From Cephalotus follicularis (taxonomy: Eukaryota; Streptophyta; Magnoliopsida; Oxalidales; Cephalotaceae): a stretch of 64,000 bases of DNA. The stretch is taken from NCBI GenBank assembly GCA_001972305.1, contig BDDD01000267.1:315624-379623 (forward strand), in the 5' to 3' direction. Positions 35,037-47,432 of this stretch are shown here, in pieces (within the stretch, counting starts at the first letter, position 1; each line of letters starts with the position of its first letter). Position numbers and translations under genes: made by a program. A model generated the notes under the pieces. It searched no databases and was not told where the DNA came from. It was given only the letters and a program-made list of their open reading frames with translations.

Positions 35037-36115
35037 ATTTGTTGTAACTTATGATTATAGTTATAGTTTTTTGGATATAGTTGTGAGTTATTTTAAAAAG
35101 TTTTTTTGGTGAATAGGACAAAGTTTAGTACAAAGTTCAATTTTGATTACTTGATGGACTTTTTGTTTGTTTTTGGCTACATTTACATTTTACATACATA
35201 GCATGGCTATTTATCAATGTTTTAAGACATGGAACTATAAATCTCAAAGATTTTTATTTTATATATTATAAAAAATTCATAATATTATAATAAATAAAAT
35301 TAATATAATATTTCATAAAATTAATAAAATTAATTTTAATTACTTAAAAAATTAACAATATTTTTCATATAATTTGATCATTTTATAACAATAACAAAAT
35401 TAATATAATAATATATAGATTTGATAAAAATTAAAAATAAAACTAACACTAACACTAACAAAATATAATACCATATAGAGTGTTGCTCATCTCGAGAGGT
35501 GTGGGTGTTCTCTATTGCGAAAGTATCTGATACTATGAGAACGGTAGTTCTATTTTTTTTATAAGATCACTCAGAATTTTTTTTTTGTTTGTTTGTTTGT
35601 TTTAGAGGTGTACTCTGTTTTGTGCTTTGATTTTTATTCCAATAAACACTACTTTATTTTAATTAATTTCTGTCTCAACTCAAAGAAAGATAATTAATTT
35701 GAAATTGGAGTACGCAAGTAAAATAATACTTTTTAATCAAGTGTATTTTGTACTCGTCTTTAGTATCAATATATATCTATATCTATATAGTATGGCAAGT
35801 TAGGAGATCTTGCGCATGATATGTGACAATATCTCCTAACTTTCTTATTAACAGTCTAAGACGTATCTCTAATCATTATTGATCACGTGACAAGTTTTTT
35901 CTTCTCATTCGTTTACATGAGATGAATAATTATTGTTTATCTCGGTGCACTTGATAAGTTTTTCTCTTCGTCAGTTTACATGAGAATTGTTATGTGAGTA
36001 ATAATTGGTTACCTATAACAGGTGGTGAATTTTTGTTGTTAAGTGGTGTAATAACTAGAAAAGATAAATTTTTATAGGTTAAATTATTCGTTAGATTTTG
36101 TAGACATAATTTCGA
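35037..36115. other. AT-rich intergenic region after ABCG
   Basis: The 3' UTR of ABCG, then very AT-rich sequence (35220-35480) and no gene. Possible poly(A) signals occur, such as AATAAA-like hexamers near 35640. Confidence 0.6.
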
Positions 36116-38395
36116 TTTTTTCTTTTCTTTTTCTTTTTTTTTTAAAATCTGAGGCGGCACTCATCTCGAAGAGATGGTAAACCAAAAATCTTGGGCAGTA
36201 CATAAGACTTACCTATATATACACTATATTCCCCACTAATGGAGGACATAACAAAAGTATAGGGCAGTGCATAAGACTTACCCTTGAAAAAAATAGAACC
36301 CTCACTAACGGAGGTAAATACATTAACAAAAGGTAGAACCAACTTGCAAAACAGATAAATAACCTGCAAAACAGATAAACCATAGCAACAAAAAAAGACA
36401 AGGAGGGAAGGGAGACTAAGGGGGTCTATACTGAGGCTGACCTGCAGCGAAGCACGAGGGAGGCAGAGAATCCCTATCAAAAATAGCAATGCCTTGACAA
36501 GTGTGGCCATGGGCTGCTAGTCTATCCGCAAGCCCATTGCCTTCCCTGTAGACATGAGAAATCGAGGCATTAGGAGATATGAGGTTCTTACAATCTTTCA
36601 GAATATACTCGATGGTCCAAAGAGGGTCCCACTGGTCATTGAAGCAGTTGACGATAAAAAGGGAATCCAGTTCCATGGAAGAGATGGAAAGACCTCTCTC
36701 CGAGCAGAGGCGTAGGCCCAGGTGCATGGCTTTCGCCTCGGCTTCTGCACTGTTGCCAGTGCCAAAAGACGAAGAGAAAGCCAGGATGATCTCACCGGAG
36801 TGATCCCGGACTACCCCACCCCCCGCGCAGGCATTATCAATGCTAGAACCATCCGTATTGAGCTTAAGGGTGCCTAAGGCTGGGACCTGCCAATTGATCC
36901 AAGTTCCTTGTCGAATATCGATAGGAATCTGGTTGATGTTAAGCGAGTTTAAGCTCAGATGATTCAGGAAGGAGACTTGCGATTTAGGATTAAGGGAGAT
37001 GGAAAGATCATGAATGCCCATGATAACATGATTTTTAACGTCGATCTAGGACATACTGGATCCAGCAAAGAGGGCGGAGTTGCAGGATAACCAGATGTTC
37101 CATAGGGTTATGGCCGCTATGGAAGTGGTGACCATGCCGAAGTGGTTTGATAAATTAATTTTGCCAAGCCAATTTGCAAACAAAAAGGGCATATCCCAAC
37201 ATGTAGAGAGGTTGAGAGCTTTGCTGAAATAATCCCAGATGTTCGTAACCACCTCTCCTTGGAATAAGAGATGATCCAAGCTTTCAGTGTTGGGATTAGA
37301 ACAACAGGTGCATTTGGAGGCCAGAGAGATGCCTCTTTGTTGGATATTAGTGTCCACAAAAATGGCGTTGAAAACTGCATTTCATAAGAAGAAGGCAATT
37401 CTCATGGGGATAAAGGCATTCCAAAAGAACTTAGCCCAGTGCCAGAGATTACCTTTATGCCGCATTTCTTCATACAGAAGAGACGAGGAGCAGATGCCGG
37501 AAGGAGCTAACGCGAAAATGAGCTTGTCCTGTCCCTCTATGAGCTTGATGGACTTGGCCACCTCTTGCTGGAGGAGTCAAGGAGGACTTCCAGGAGAGGA
37601 GGGATGTCCAGAGCTTCTTTAGCTGAGAGCAAAGGGAGGGGGCAGCCTGGGAACCATAGAGAGCGGCCCAGCCAGTTCTCTTTCCAGAAGGAAGAGTTCC
37701 CCGAGCGAATGATCATGCGCGTGTTGTTGGATATCAACGGGAGATGTTTAGCTATGGCATTCCAGCAGTGGGAGGAAGAAGGTCTAATGCCTTTTTGGAG
37801 AACGTGGTGCCAAGTACCGTATTTACTTCTCACAATTTGGGCCCAGAGGGATTGTCTTTGGAGGAAAAGCCATGCAAATTTGGATTGGAGGGATTGCATG
37901 ACAGTGTCCATATCCCGAATTCCTAAGCCTCCCTCAACAAAAGGATGACATATCTGATGCCAACTGATCCAGTGAAGTCTGTTATTTCCTTGGGAACTCC
38001 AGAGGAAGTTAACAAGAATTTTCTGGATACGGTTGGTGACCTTTTTCGGAATTTTGAGAAGGGAGAGGATGTGAATGGGCATAGAGCAGAGGACACTTTT
38101 GATGAGAGTAAGCTTCCCTCCAAAGGAGAGAAGTTTACTTTTCCAATTTTGGATTCTAGAGGAGATGCGATCCACTAGGTCATCAAAAAAACAGGACTGC
38201 GCCCTTCCTTTGAAGAGCGGAATGCCCAAATATTTGATGGGAAGGGATTGTCCTTCAAATTGAGACCAAGTGGAGATGAGATTAGATCTTTGCCTAGTAA
38301 GCTTGGAGGACACGACAAAACAGCTTTTAGCCCGGTTAACCAGCTGACCGCTGTATTCCTCGTATTCTTGAAGCAACTTGCAGAAGGAAGAAATG
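36116..38395 (-). mobile_element. 5'-truncated plant LINE (non-LTR retrotransposon)
   Basis: On the minus strand the fragment begins near 38395, downstream of the missing reverse-transcriptase FADD motif. 38376-37537 holds the RT thumb and linker (YLGIPLFKGRA, then FGGKLTLIKSVLCSMPIH). 37357-37046 is the zinc-binding RVT region (CTCCSNPNTESLDHLLF). 37021-36416 is an RNase H domain (LGTLKLNTDGSS, then GGGVVRDHSGEI, AEAEAKAMHLGL, ELDS and HVYREGNGLADRLA). Frameshifts separate the blocks. The 3' UTR ends in an interrupted A-tract, seen as T-rich plus-strand sequence at 36116-36143. 5' truncation with an A-tail is the usual result of target-primed reverse transcription. No target duplication could be identified, so the 5' boundary is approximate. 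Confidence 0.85.
36193..36330 (-). repeat. Imperfect 69-bp direct repeat in the LINE 3' UTR
   Basis: Two units start GGGCAGTACATAAGACTTACC (36193) and GGGCAGTGCATAAGACTTACC (36262) and share a later CACTAA-GGAGG phrase. They lie after the RNase H stop codon. Confidence 0.75.
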
Positions 38396-38414
38396 GATTA
38401 ACGCTCGACCAAAA

Positions 38415-38600
38415 TTACATATTATTTTTTTATAATATATTTTATCAAATCATATCTTATTTGAACCTATCTTATCATATCTTATCAAATCATATCATAT
38501 TACATCAACTCAAATTATATCGTATTTTTTCGAATCAAATCATGTCATGTCTTATCACATTACAAGCGGTTAAATATCAAGAAGAAAGTGAGACCGAGAG
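38415..38600. repeat. AT-rich degenerate tandem repeat
   Basis: Many short units related to ATCATATCTTATCAA run through this stretch. It is low complexity and non-coding. Confidence 0.6.
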
Positions 38601-40213
38601 ACGAGGGAAAAATTGATTATGACTTGCTATGATTTACAACGAATGAATAACTTTTGGAGAAAAAAGACGGGAGGGTCTGAGAAAATTTTAAGAGTGTTTA
38701 ATACTTTGGTATTAACATGCATGATGAAAGTTTTTAATATTTCAATCATTATATAATATAAAATAAGATGACAAACTATAAAAAAATGGTAATATATGAT
38801 GCCCCTATAACTATATCTCAAACATTTCTCTTGTACAAGTTCGTAATAACTTCAACAAGAAATCAACATAATTGATCAACATCTATGCATTACAACTACA
38901 CTACAACAACCCGCCCTAGTGTGTGGGTGGCCTCCTACTTTATCCTATACATTAATCAGTATAATGATTTAAATTGAGAGGGATTGGTCCTACCTAGTTT
39001 TCTTCGTCAATTTGTCTCACATTGATAGTGTACTAAACAATTATTCCAAACTTCTTATAGAGTGAGGAGGATAATGTCCATGATAATAGATTTTTAAAAT
39101 CCCAAACCTTCACCAATGATCAATCCCTGATAATAATACAATACAACCATCAGATATCCCTCAAGGAGGGAGAGGATGATATGTTTGATAATGCAAATAA
39201 CTTTTTCTTCTTTGGGTTTTTATATAGCATTGACATGGTGTCCTAGCATTCATCTTCTCTGTTGTTATATGCAATTCAATATGTGGGCAATATTTTCTTT
39301 GTTTACAGAGGGATCACTGCTGACAATTTTCGCTTTTCCTTTTTGTTTTTGTTTTTCTCATAACTTTGTCATGGGAAATCTTCATTAGCCGGAACAAAAT
39401 AAATTTCCTGTTAGATTCAGGAACTGATCATCTTTCAGGTAAGTAATGAATGACCAAAGCCTCTTCATTATTCCATTCATACATCAAACAATTACCACAA
39501 TCTACTACTAATTCATGGTTATCAAGTGGTCTCAATATTATTGCATTGCTGTCATCAATTTCAACTTCCTCGTCTAATGATATAACCGTCTACTTGAAAA
39601 ACAAATCAAGCCAACATGATGATGCACTGCTCCTTCCTAAGAACTACCATCTTCATATCAACAATGTTAATTTTATTGTATCACAATATCAGGGGGAAAT
39701 GTTCAACTCAGAAAACAAGAGCTAGGCTAAAAAGTGTGAGTCCAGTAACTTATGACCGCACTAAAATAAGTTGATATAGTTTTCTTGTACCTTCCGGTCC
39801 GAAGCTACAGCTTTGTTTTCTGCATATCAGCTCCTTGCCACTAGAAAATTTTGAATTACATGGCTGAAATTATCTAATGTTTTTTGTTTTCATAACTTCA
39901 GAAAATATCTGTCTATGCGGGCATCGTCCCATGTTGGTGAAACTACATACCTAATATCCACAACCTGTCCATGAAATACTGTTCAAAACTTATTTCAATG
40001 AAATAACTAAAGAATAGAATTCTGGAACCCATAATTTACAGAAGGAACCTTATAGTCAACTATGCTTGTGTTTCATCCCCTTTCTTTCTACACCAAAATT
40101 CTTGAAAATCATGCAGGAAGTGACACAAAAATTAAGGTAATAGCTTTCATAAAGAACAGGTTTTATAGATAAGCTAAGGTACCTAATTGTGCAGAAATCA
40201 AAAAATCGATAAC
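38601..40213. other. Intergenic region between LINE and GET3B gene
   Basis: No recognisable gene. A 91-codon plus-strand frame (39450-39725, starting MTKASSLFHSYIKQ) matches nothing I know and has no supporting codon pattern or neighbour, so it is not called as a gene. The part nearest 40213 is probably the GET3B 3' UTR. Confidence 0.5.
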
Positions 40214-43200
40214 TCATCTCCAAACCATGTCCCCCATAAATTTAAGGGCTGGAACACCCCTTATTTCTACATCAACTAAGGGTGCGTTGACCAATCTCAA
40301 ATTCACAAGTTCTGGATCATTCCGGATCATTTCAAGGACACGCATCTGATCCTGCAATGTTAAAAAAAAAATACATATATATATTAAAGCTGTTGCACAA
40401 ACTTTTGTGGAAAGCAAAAGCAAGTTTCTTATGAAGAATATGATTGATAAAATTGTCTATCAATTTTGTAAAATGCGGCTTTTCATAATGAATAGGGAAG
40501 TATGATTATTTACTATGCATAACCATACCTTCCTTCTTATCTCACAGAACTTGCAGTCTGTTGCAGATGGAGGTAGAATTTGATTAACAATAAGCGTCCG
40601 AACGGGAACTCTTTCCTTCATCAAGGATGCATGCAACCTCGCTGACTCACTTACCGCCATAACCTTATTAGGGGGGAATAACAAATTGCAGCAAAGTGAT
40701 CAATGAAGAAATTATTACTAACTAATTGATATTTAAGAATTTAAAGCCATTGATTCACAATATAATAAGTTCACTCAATCTTCCATTAAAATTTCTGAAC
40801 CTCCAGTCACCAAACTTTCACAGGTTTCTTTCATGCTATGGCTTCATTTGATAAAAATTGAAATCACAGCCATCTATAAAGCATGCTAGGAAGCAAGAAT
40901 GTTGTGGGTGTTGCTTCGCTTAAGTGGTAAGGCCCTTGGTATTGAAATACCAGGTTTTGGATTCAATTCTCAATGAGGGCGTCCGCCTAGATCTAGGATT
41001 GGGGGTATTTAGGGAAGGCGAGGGTTACTCCCTACTGTGTAACCCAGCATCCATTGAATAAAAAAAGGAAGCAACCCATTGTAAAACCCAATTCAATTAT
41101 AATCCCAGTGAGTACTGCTGAAGATTATTAGTAGTTGTGCAGGTTTTAGGTGCAAAGCAATGCCTTGGAAAAAAATTGTCTTGCTAAAAATCTTACAACT
41201 GCAATTGAAATAATTATTCATGCAATATGCACTGCAAGAATTCACTCAAAAAGAGCAAAATTAATTATTCTTAAAGGAAAACAAAATTTTTACTACATGT
41301 TATCAGCTTGGGAAGAGACATAATCATGATTGGAGGCTCCAGCCAGTGAAAACGAGCAAAGAGCAGGAACATAGATTTATCAGATAAGATTTAACTCCAT
41401 AAACGTTGCGCAAACACAGGGAATACCGTAGGAATTGTTACTATGACAAACTCAGTGGTGTCTGAGTCACGGAATAAGTCCCTCACTTTTGCCATCCTCT
41501 CCCTTAGTTTCTCCAGTTTGTCAGACTACATTCAAACACATTATTTATAAGAATTATAAAAACGCAGAGATCTTTAAATCAAGAGAATTTCCATACTTAC
41601 AACATTCTGTCTCTTTTCTTCTTTCCCCAAAAGAGACTTGATGGCTGAAGTTGCTGAATCTAACTTCTTCTTCAGCTGGATTGAATATATTAATCAAGGG
41701 CAAAGTTTCAATAATTAAGCACCAGCAGCCTCAAAATTTGAGAACAATAATAATAAGATGAAAGTGTTTAATTACTGGATTCTGTAGGAGTTGCACACTA
41801 ATTTCATCTCAGGGAATATGGAAATTTTAGTATTAATGGAACTTATGAAACGACAACATAGAACTTTGATTATTAAATACAATTCACTCTTGTGCATTGT
41901 TTTGGAATTTTGGAATTGAAATATAGGATATTTTCAGCCATTATTTTCATCAGAAAATTTAATAAAATCAGAAGAGGCATTTTCAATTTCAATTAAAATT
42001 GCAGATCCATACCTTCATTACTTTTCCCAGAGATGCATCCATGAAGTCAGGCAAGGATAGAAGTCGTAGTGTATGACCCTTTCAAAAACTCAGAAGTTAA
42101 TTGATGATTATAGACCAAGTAACGCGTAAACTTATCACAGTCACTGACCGTGGGTGCTGTATCAAGCACTATACGAGTAAACCTGCTATATTCTTGTGAG
42201 TCAAGAATTTGCATGACCTGTAAAGCAGCTGAGATATTAGGAAAAAAGAAACAAAAGAATCTCAGAGAAAATAATGTAACTTTTTACAAATTGCAAAAAA
42301 TCACAGATTATGGATAACTGTACATGCCTTGGAGATCGCAATAGCCTCGTCCATACCAGGCGGTGGAGTATCCAGCAATTTTCCTAGTTCCAGTTCCCCC
42401 AACTATGACAAGTCTCAAAGATTGGAATTATAAGTATCAAGTAACAAAGCGTAAACCAAAAGTTAAACCAATTCTTTAGGGTATAAAACAACAATTTTAT
42501 GGATGAAATATATTCCAATTATATCTTTGTATCAGAAAAAGAACCAGGGATGTTTACGAAATTTAAATCACTTTTTTTTTCTATACCAAAATAGTAAAAA
42601 CTATAGTCGCTGTAACCTTTCTCATTTCTGTATCAAATCAGCAACCTACGCAATTTCTCTTTTGGATCTCCAGTTAGATGGCTGAATTATATGAAAGGAA
42701 ACTAAATTCTATATCAGGGGTCCTGCTCCATCATCTGATTGGGAATTTCTTTCGCAAACTATGCAATCAAAACATAAAAAATGTGCGTATAACATATACT
42801 AAAGCTTGATAGATTCTTGGAGCATTTTAACCGCAAATAAAAGAATGAGGTAGTAGTAAGAGAATATATGCACTATAGATATGACACAAAAACTTGAAAC
42901 CAAATCTGATCTCAATATTAAAAGGAACACGAGCATATACACACCTCGTCAGCAAGCATCCCAAGGCTCATGCTATTTATGAAATCCTTAACATCAGTGC
43001 CACCATCTGTTTGAATTGCTGTACGTAATTCTTCCCTAGCTGTCTCAGGGTTTATCTGTTGACATGCTAAAAATTACATGTATGCATCAAAAAATGTGGA
43101 AGTGAAGCATCAGGTCCACCATGATGACAGTATCGTTTTCTTGCACTGCCGTTCAATTAAATACCTCAAGAGCAAAGAGTTGGGAATCAACTCCTTCAAC

Positions 43201-44376
43201 AGGAACTAACATTCCTCCAGACAAATCCTGGACACGAAGAACAAATGCAGTGTGATTGGAGATAATTTGTACTCTCCAAAGGCAAACAGATAAATTTTAA
43301 GTAAGAAATTGAACATGATTGTACTTTCTATACCTGGGCAAAAGAATCGCTTAGGGAGTGAGCTGGGTCAGTTGAGACCACCATAGTAGGATGACCATGG
43401 TTGGCAAATTTTACAGCAAGGGAAGCAGCACAGCTTGTCTTTCCCACACCTCCCTTGCCACCTAACATGTAATACTTCCGCTTTGATCCGGTGACCATCT
43501 CATCAAATCCAGTTACAGCTTCAGCAGGAGTTGTTACTGATCTCACTGCAAAGAGAACATGTATCCCAATATCACTTAAACCACACTGGGTGAATTTGGC
43601 TAAAAATTTATCATGCATTGAATGTGGATTAGCTATGAGAATAGCACCCATTCATCTCATTCATCAGTAAAATCTTATTGGGCTTAAGCTCATCAACTAG
43701 TTGCCGGCACTGATCTCTCCTCCTAAGCAAACGCTAATACACAGTGTGACTCATTTTTCATGTTATCACGGGGAGGAGACAACTGTATATGCATTAAAAT
43801 CACATAAAAATACTGACAATAATATTCTTATTTCCCATGACTAAACATAGATAAATCACAAAATTTTAATTTGAATTCTTCGCATCCAACTAACATCAAC
43901 AAACCCAAGTGACTCAATCTCAATTATTCGAATCCAAGTTTCTCATTCTTCTAGTCCCTTGTCATTGCAAAAGCATTTTAGATGCACCCATGTAAAATGT
44001 ACCTATTTTTCCATTAAGTTTCCTATTTAAACCTTCACATTAGTATACGATATGAATAAAAAAACATATTAGAAAAAGACTTAATCTTTAAGAACAATAC
44101 CGTACAACCATCTTCCTAAAAGATTGTTTTTTTTAAGGGAAAAACAAAGTTAAAAGCAATAGGATTACCTTGAAATGGAGTTTTAAAAGGATTTTCATAT
44201 ATTGGAGCTGAGAGAGAAGTGGCGCTCCCAATGATTCTACAAAATGGCCCGTAGTTTTGTGGTTTTGAAATATGACGAAACAGAGCAGTCACTGCCATGG
44301 AACTTGTTTTAGTTGCCGAGAAATTGTGTAGAGAAAGACTTGAAAAAGGATTAATACAGCCAGACACCAACACCAC
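40214..44376 (-). CDS. GET3B: GET3B-type organellar ATPase (arsA/GET3 family), 11 exons
   Basis: Minus-strand exons: 44376-44169, 43545-43334, 43227-43165, 43055-42945, 42402-42328, 42217-42149, 42078-42013, 41675-41601, 41525-41427, 40663-40529, 40351-40214. They total 1,251 nt and encode 416 aa, near the roughly 410 aa of Arabidopsis GET3B. The first 70 residues are Ser/Thr-rich and poorly conserved, as in an organelle transit peptide; a second in-frame ATG lies at 44298. GGKGGVGKT (98-106) is the deviant Walker [13 protein letters not shown] (127-138) is switch I, DTAPTGHTLRLL (242-253) is switch II, and CKFC (363-366) is a CxxC pair. GET3-family ATPases form dimers that chaperone tail-anchored membrane proteins; plant GET3B is chloroplast-targeted. 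Intron 5 uses a GC donor. No inactivating change is seen. Confidence 0.94.
40888..41074 (+). mobile_element. SINE in an intron of the GET3B gene, with 9-bp target duplication
   Basis: AGGAAGCAA occurs at 40888-40896 and again at 41066-41074, bracketing a 169-bp body (40897-41065). The body has a pol III A-box-like TCGCTTAAGTGG (40916-40927), a weak B box near 40957-40969, and ends in GAATAAAAAA. These are the marks of a tRNA-derived SINE. It lies antisense in the intron between exons 9 and 10, away from splice sites. Confidence 0.82.
42326..42327 (-). other. GC splice donor in the GET3B gene
   Basis: After exon 5 the minus strand reads AAG then GCATGT. The protein frame continues with [10 protein letters not shown] only if this is the donor, so it is a GC-AG intron. 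The exon end AG and the +3 to +6 bases fit the known GC-donor consensus. Confidence 0.85.
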
Positions 44377-45181
44377 TGATTTTTATTGTCAGAGACACAA
44401 AATTAGGCGAGCTTTCGAGGATTCTGTCAAAATTTTCCATTGAAAGTGAAGGTGAGTGAGGTTGTTATGGCTTATGCGATGCTGTGTTCCGCACTTTTGT
44501 TGTCGAGAGGTTTTAGGGTTGTTTTAAAGAACTCATTTTTGGACTCCTTATTTTGTTCCTATCTTCAAATATTACAAAAACATTTCAGTCGGTTTAAAAC
44601 TTAATCCCTTTAATATTAATATAAATTATAATTCAAATTATAATTCAATAGAGTATACGTAATATTTAAAAATATATGAGTTAAGTGTTAACGAGTTTAA
44701 ATCTCGAAGGATTTTTTGTATTTTAACCTTTAAAGAATATGCGATCGATGATCTGTTTTGTGTTTTTGTTGTTTAGAGGTTTTAAAATTGAGTAAAGCTA
44801 TTAATTAGGAGACATCCGAATGTGATGTGAATAATCAATTAGTTGTTAAAATATTATTTATGATTTTTAATAAAAACAACTTATTTATGTTTAATAATAT
44901 TTTTTTAGGGTTTTTTTAGGTAAATTCTCTAGCTATAATTAGGGATATTCATCTTTTATCGAAAAATCGAACTGAACCATTTTTTTTTGAGTTCGGAGTG
45001 GTTATTTTGGTTTTTTGTATAATTGGTGTAAAAACCGAAAAATTGAACCAATTTCGATTAATTGAAAAATCGAAAATTTTAATTAATTAATTATTTTATA
45101 TTTTATTGGTGTGAGTTATGGATTTGATGATTTTTATTTGATTATTTGTGATGTAATTATATTGTAATATGTATTTAATTT
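44377..45181. other. GET3B promoter side and AT-rich DNA
   Basis: The 5' flank of GET3B, then AT-rich sequence with ACCGAAAAAT/ATCGAAC-type repeats at about 44960-45070. Similar CGGTTTTAACCG text recurs at 55900-55940. No gene is seen. Confidence 0.55.
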
Positions 45182-45676
45182 TGAGATGGGGAAAATTCTA
45201 CCTATAAATTTCCGCCACGTGTCCTAAAAAAAACGAGACAAGTGTCATTCAGAGCTACAGACACGTGGTTGGACGTTTATAATCTGAAGAGATAACGCAC
45301 AATAACGCTCCAGCGTAAAATCATGGAATTGGCGAGATACTCGGCATTTTCTTGGGGGTACAATAATCATCTCCGCAAGTTAAGTAAGACAGTTACGATC
45401 AGGCTCTATAAATACAACAAAGTAACACATCACACAGGTCGGCCATTTTCATACACTAAAACACATTTGTATTGTCTTCTCTGCCTTTTCTGACTTAAGT
45501 ATCGGAGAGTCTCCGGGAGTAAAACCTCATGGAGCTACGATTAGTTTACTTTCTTTGTGCAGGGAAGACGGTCAAACACCATCCAAACAACCTACTCGGA
45601 GCATCCACAACGTTTCCTCTACAAATCAAAGCCCTACACGTGGGGTACTGTTGAGGAGTTAATTTCAGCATCAACA
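45182..45676 (+). repeat. 5' LTR of gypsy element 3
   Basis: Starts TGAGATGGGG and ends CATCAACA. G-boxes (CACGTG) lie at 45216-45221 and 45262-45267, and TATAAATA at 45407-45414. Confidence 0.9.
45216..45414 (+). promoter_or_regulatory. LTR promoter of element 3: two G-boxes and a TATA box
   Basis: CACGTG at 45216 and 45262 and TATAAATA at 45407 recur at the same relative places in the LTRs of elements 2 and 3. Their placement suggests a pol II promoter directing gag-pol transcription; stress responsiveness through G-box factors is inference. Confidence 0.55.
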
Positions 45677-45678
45677 GT

Positions 45679-45696
45679 TGGCGCCGTCTGTGGGAA
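45679..45696 (+). other. Primer-binding site of gypsy element 3
   Basis: TGGCGCCGTCTGTGGGAA, two bases after the LTR, identical in its first 15 bases to those of elements 2 and 4. Confidence 0.78.
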
Positions 45697-45730
45697 ATGC
45701 TTCAAAAGGCTTTCAGACGATCAGCTAATC

Positions 45731-47432
45731 ATGCCTCCGAGAAGAAGCAACAACAACTTCGCGGCCGATGGCAGCCAGACCCCTACTGGAATTCAACCAC
45801 CTCCTGCCGGTCAAATTGCCGTTACCGAACAAGCTCCCATTACTTGGGAGCAATTCAATCAGCTGCTCTAGGAAGTGGGGCGTCTTACCACATTGTTGGC
45901 GACCGACCTAGCCAACCAGAATCAGATAGGACCGAGCTGACCAATCAATCGAGAACAATCTGATCCAAGTAGACCAGCCCTGGAGATCTAACAGCTCTGA
46001 GGGGCGAGGCGAAACCCGCCGAGGAGGGCCATGCACCCCCCAAGGCGGTCAGAAGTTGATACACCTCTAAGAAGGAGACCAGAAATTAATAGATCTCTGA
46101 GGGCAAAGTCCTCAACTGCCAGGGATCACAGCAACAACCCTCAGCTAGAGCATCCCGAGTAGCAACAAATGGAAGTGGATTGCCCGGTAGATGCCGAGGA
46201 GACCCGAGCACCCTCCAACGCTTCGCACAGGACTGAAACATTGCGTGGGAGCAGGTTAGACCACTCGGTCCGACTAGCAATGGGCACGTCTCAAGTTTCT
46301 AGCAAGACTATGAACATTGAGGATATAGAGCAAGCCATGAACATAAGGCTTGTCGAGATGGAGAGAAGGATCCACGGAAACGAGCAGGGGAAATGGTATT
46401 TGTCCGAGGTAAGAAATATCAACTCCACTCCTTTCACACCCGAGATGATGAGGGAGCGTATCCCAAGGGGATTCCGGTTCCTGAGTCTCAAGGAGTATGA
46501 TAGGTCTATGGATTCGATTCAGCACGTGCGCTACTACACACAAGTCATGCTAGTGCACCAGGGCTCGGATGCGGTCCTTTCTCGAGGATTCCCAGCAACA
46601 TTGACTGGAGCAGCCTAGTCATGGTATTCCACTCTACTAGTGGATTCGATGGCGAGTTTTGAACAGTTTACAGAACTGTTCATTACCAAGTTCCTCAACA
46701 GTACCACGCAGAGGAGGAATTCAAGTCGTTTGATCAATGTGGTGCAGGGGAATGATGAGTCCCTGAGAGACCACCTCACCAGATTTAACAAGGAGTCTTT
46801 AACAGTGAAAAACCTAGAACCATCCTTCACCCTGACAGCTCTGAACAGTGGATTGAAGGATAACTCCCCATTCACTTTCTCTCTCATAAAGAAGCCTACT
46901 CAGGATATGGCGGACCTGTTGAGGAGAGCAGAGAAGTACGTTAATGCCGAGAAGGCAATGGCCGCTAGAAAATAGAAAACTTCCTGGCCGGGTCAACATG
47001 TGGAGAAAACGGAGCACTCACGAAGTGCTCCTGGGAAGAAAGAGAAGAGAAAGGATAGGTCAGAGCTGGCCAAAGATGGCCTGAGACACAAGCTTTCCAG
47101 GAAGGAGGAATCCCCAAAAAGGGGGGCACCAATCCCGACCTACAACAACTTCGCCCCCTCCTGGAGACACGAACCAGGATACTTATTGTAAAGAAAGACA
47201 AAGTCCCAATTCAATGGCCAGCACCATTGAAATTCGCGTCAGAGAAGAGGGACTCAGATAAATATTATTGGTACCATCGTGACCACGGGCATGATACAGA
47301 GGAGTGTAGGCATCTGAAGAATCAGATTGAGGACTTGATTCAGAAAGGTCATCTATGCAAGTATGTTGATAGGGATGCTCCACAAGAAAGAAGGGAGTGT
47401 AGAAAACAAGCTCTGCAGCAAGAAGATGAGTA
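45731..47432 (+). pseudogene. Gag of gypsy element 3
   Basis: Opens at ATG 45731 with MPPRRSNNNFAADGSQ. In-frame stops follow at codons where elements 2 and 4 have Gln. 46169-46618 covers SSKTMNIEDIEQAMNIRL and ERIPRGFRFLSLKEYDRS. 46640-46975 is the gag core (FEQFTELFITKFLN, then VQGNDESLRDHLTRFNKE). 47000-47400 has a basic linker and a knuckle-like YHRDHGHDTEECRHLKNQI. This is the capsid and nucleocapsid precursor of the element, inactivated by nonsense changes, several of them C-to-T. Confidence 0.88.

Noticed and set aside
39450..39725. 91-codon plus-strand ORF between LINE and GET3B
   Set aside because: Ser/Asn-rich with no recognised motif, no splice or promoter support, and of a length that occurs by chance in AT-rich DNA.
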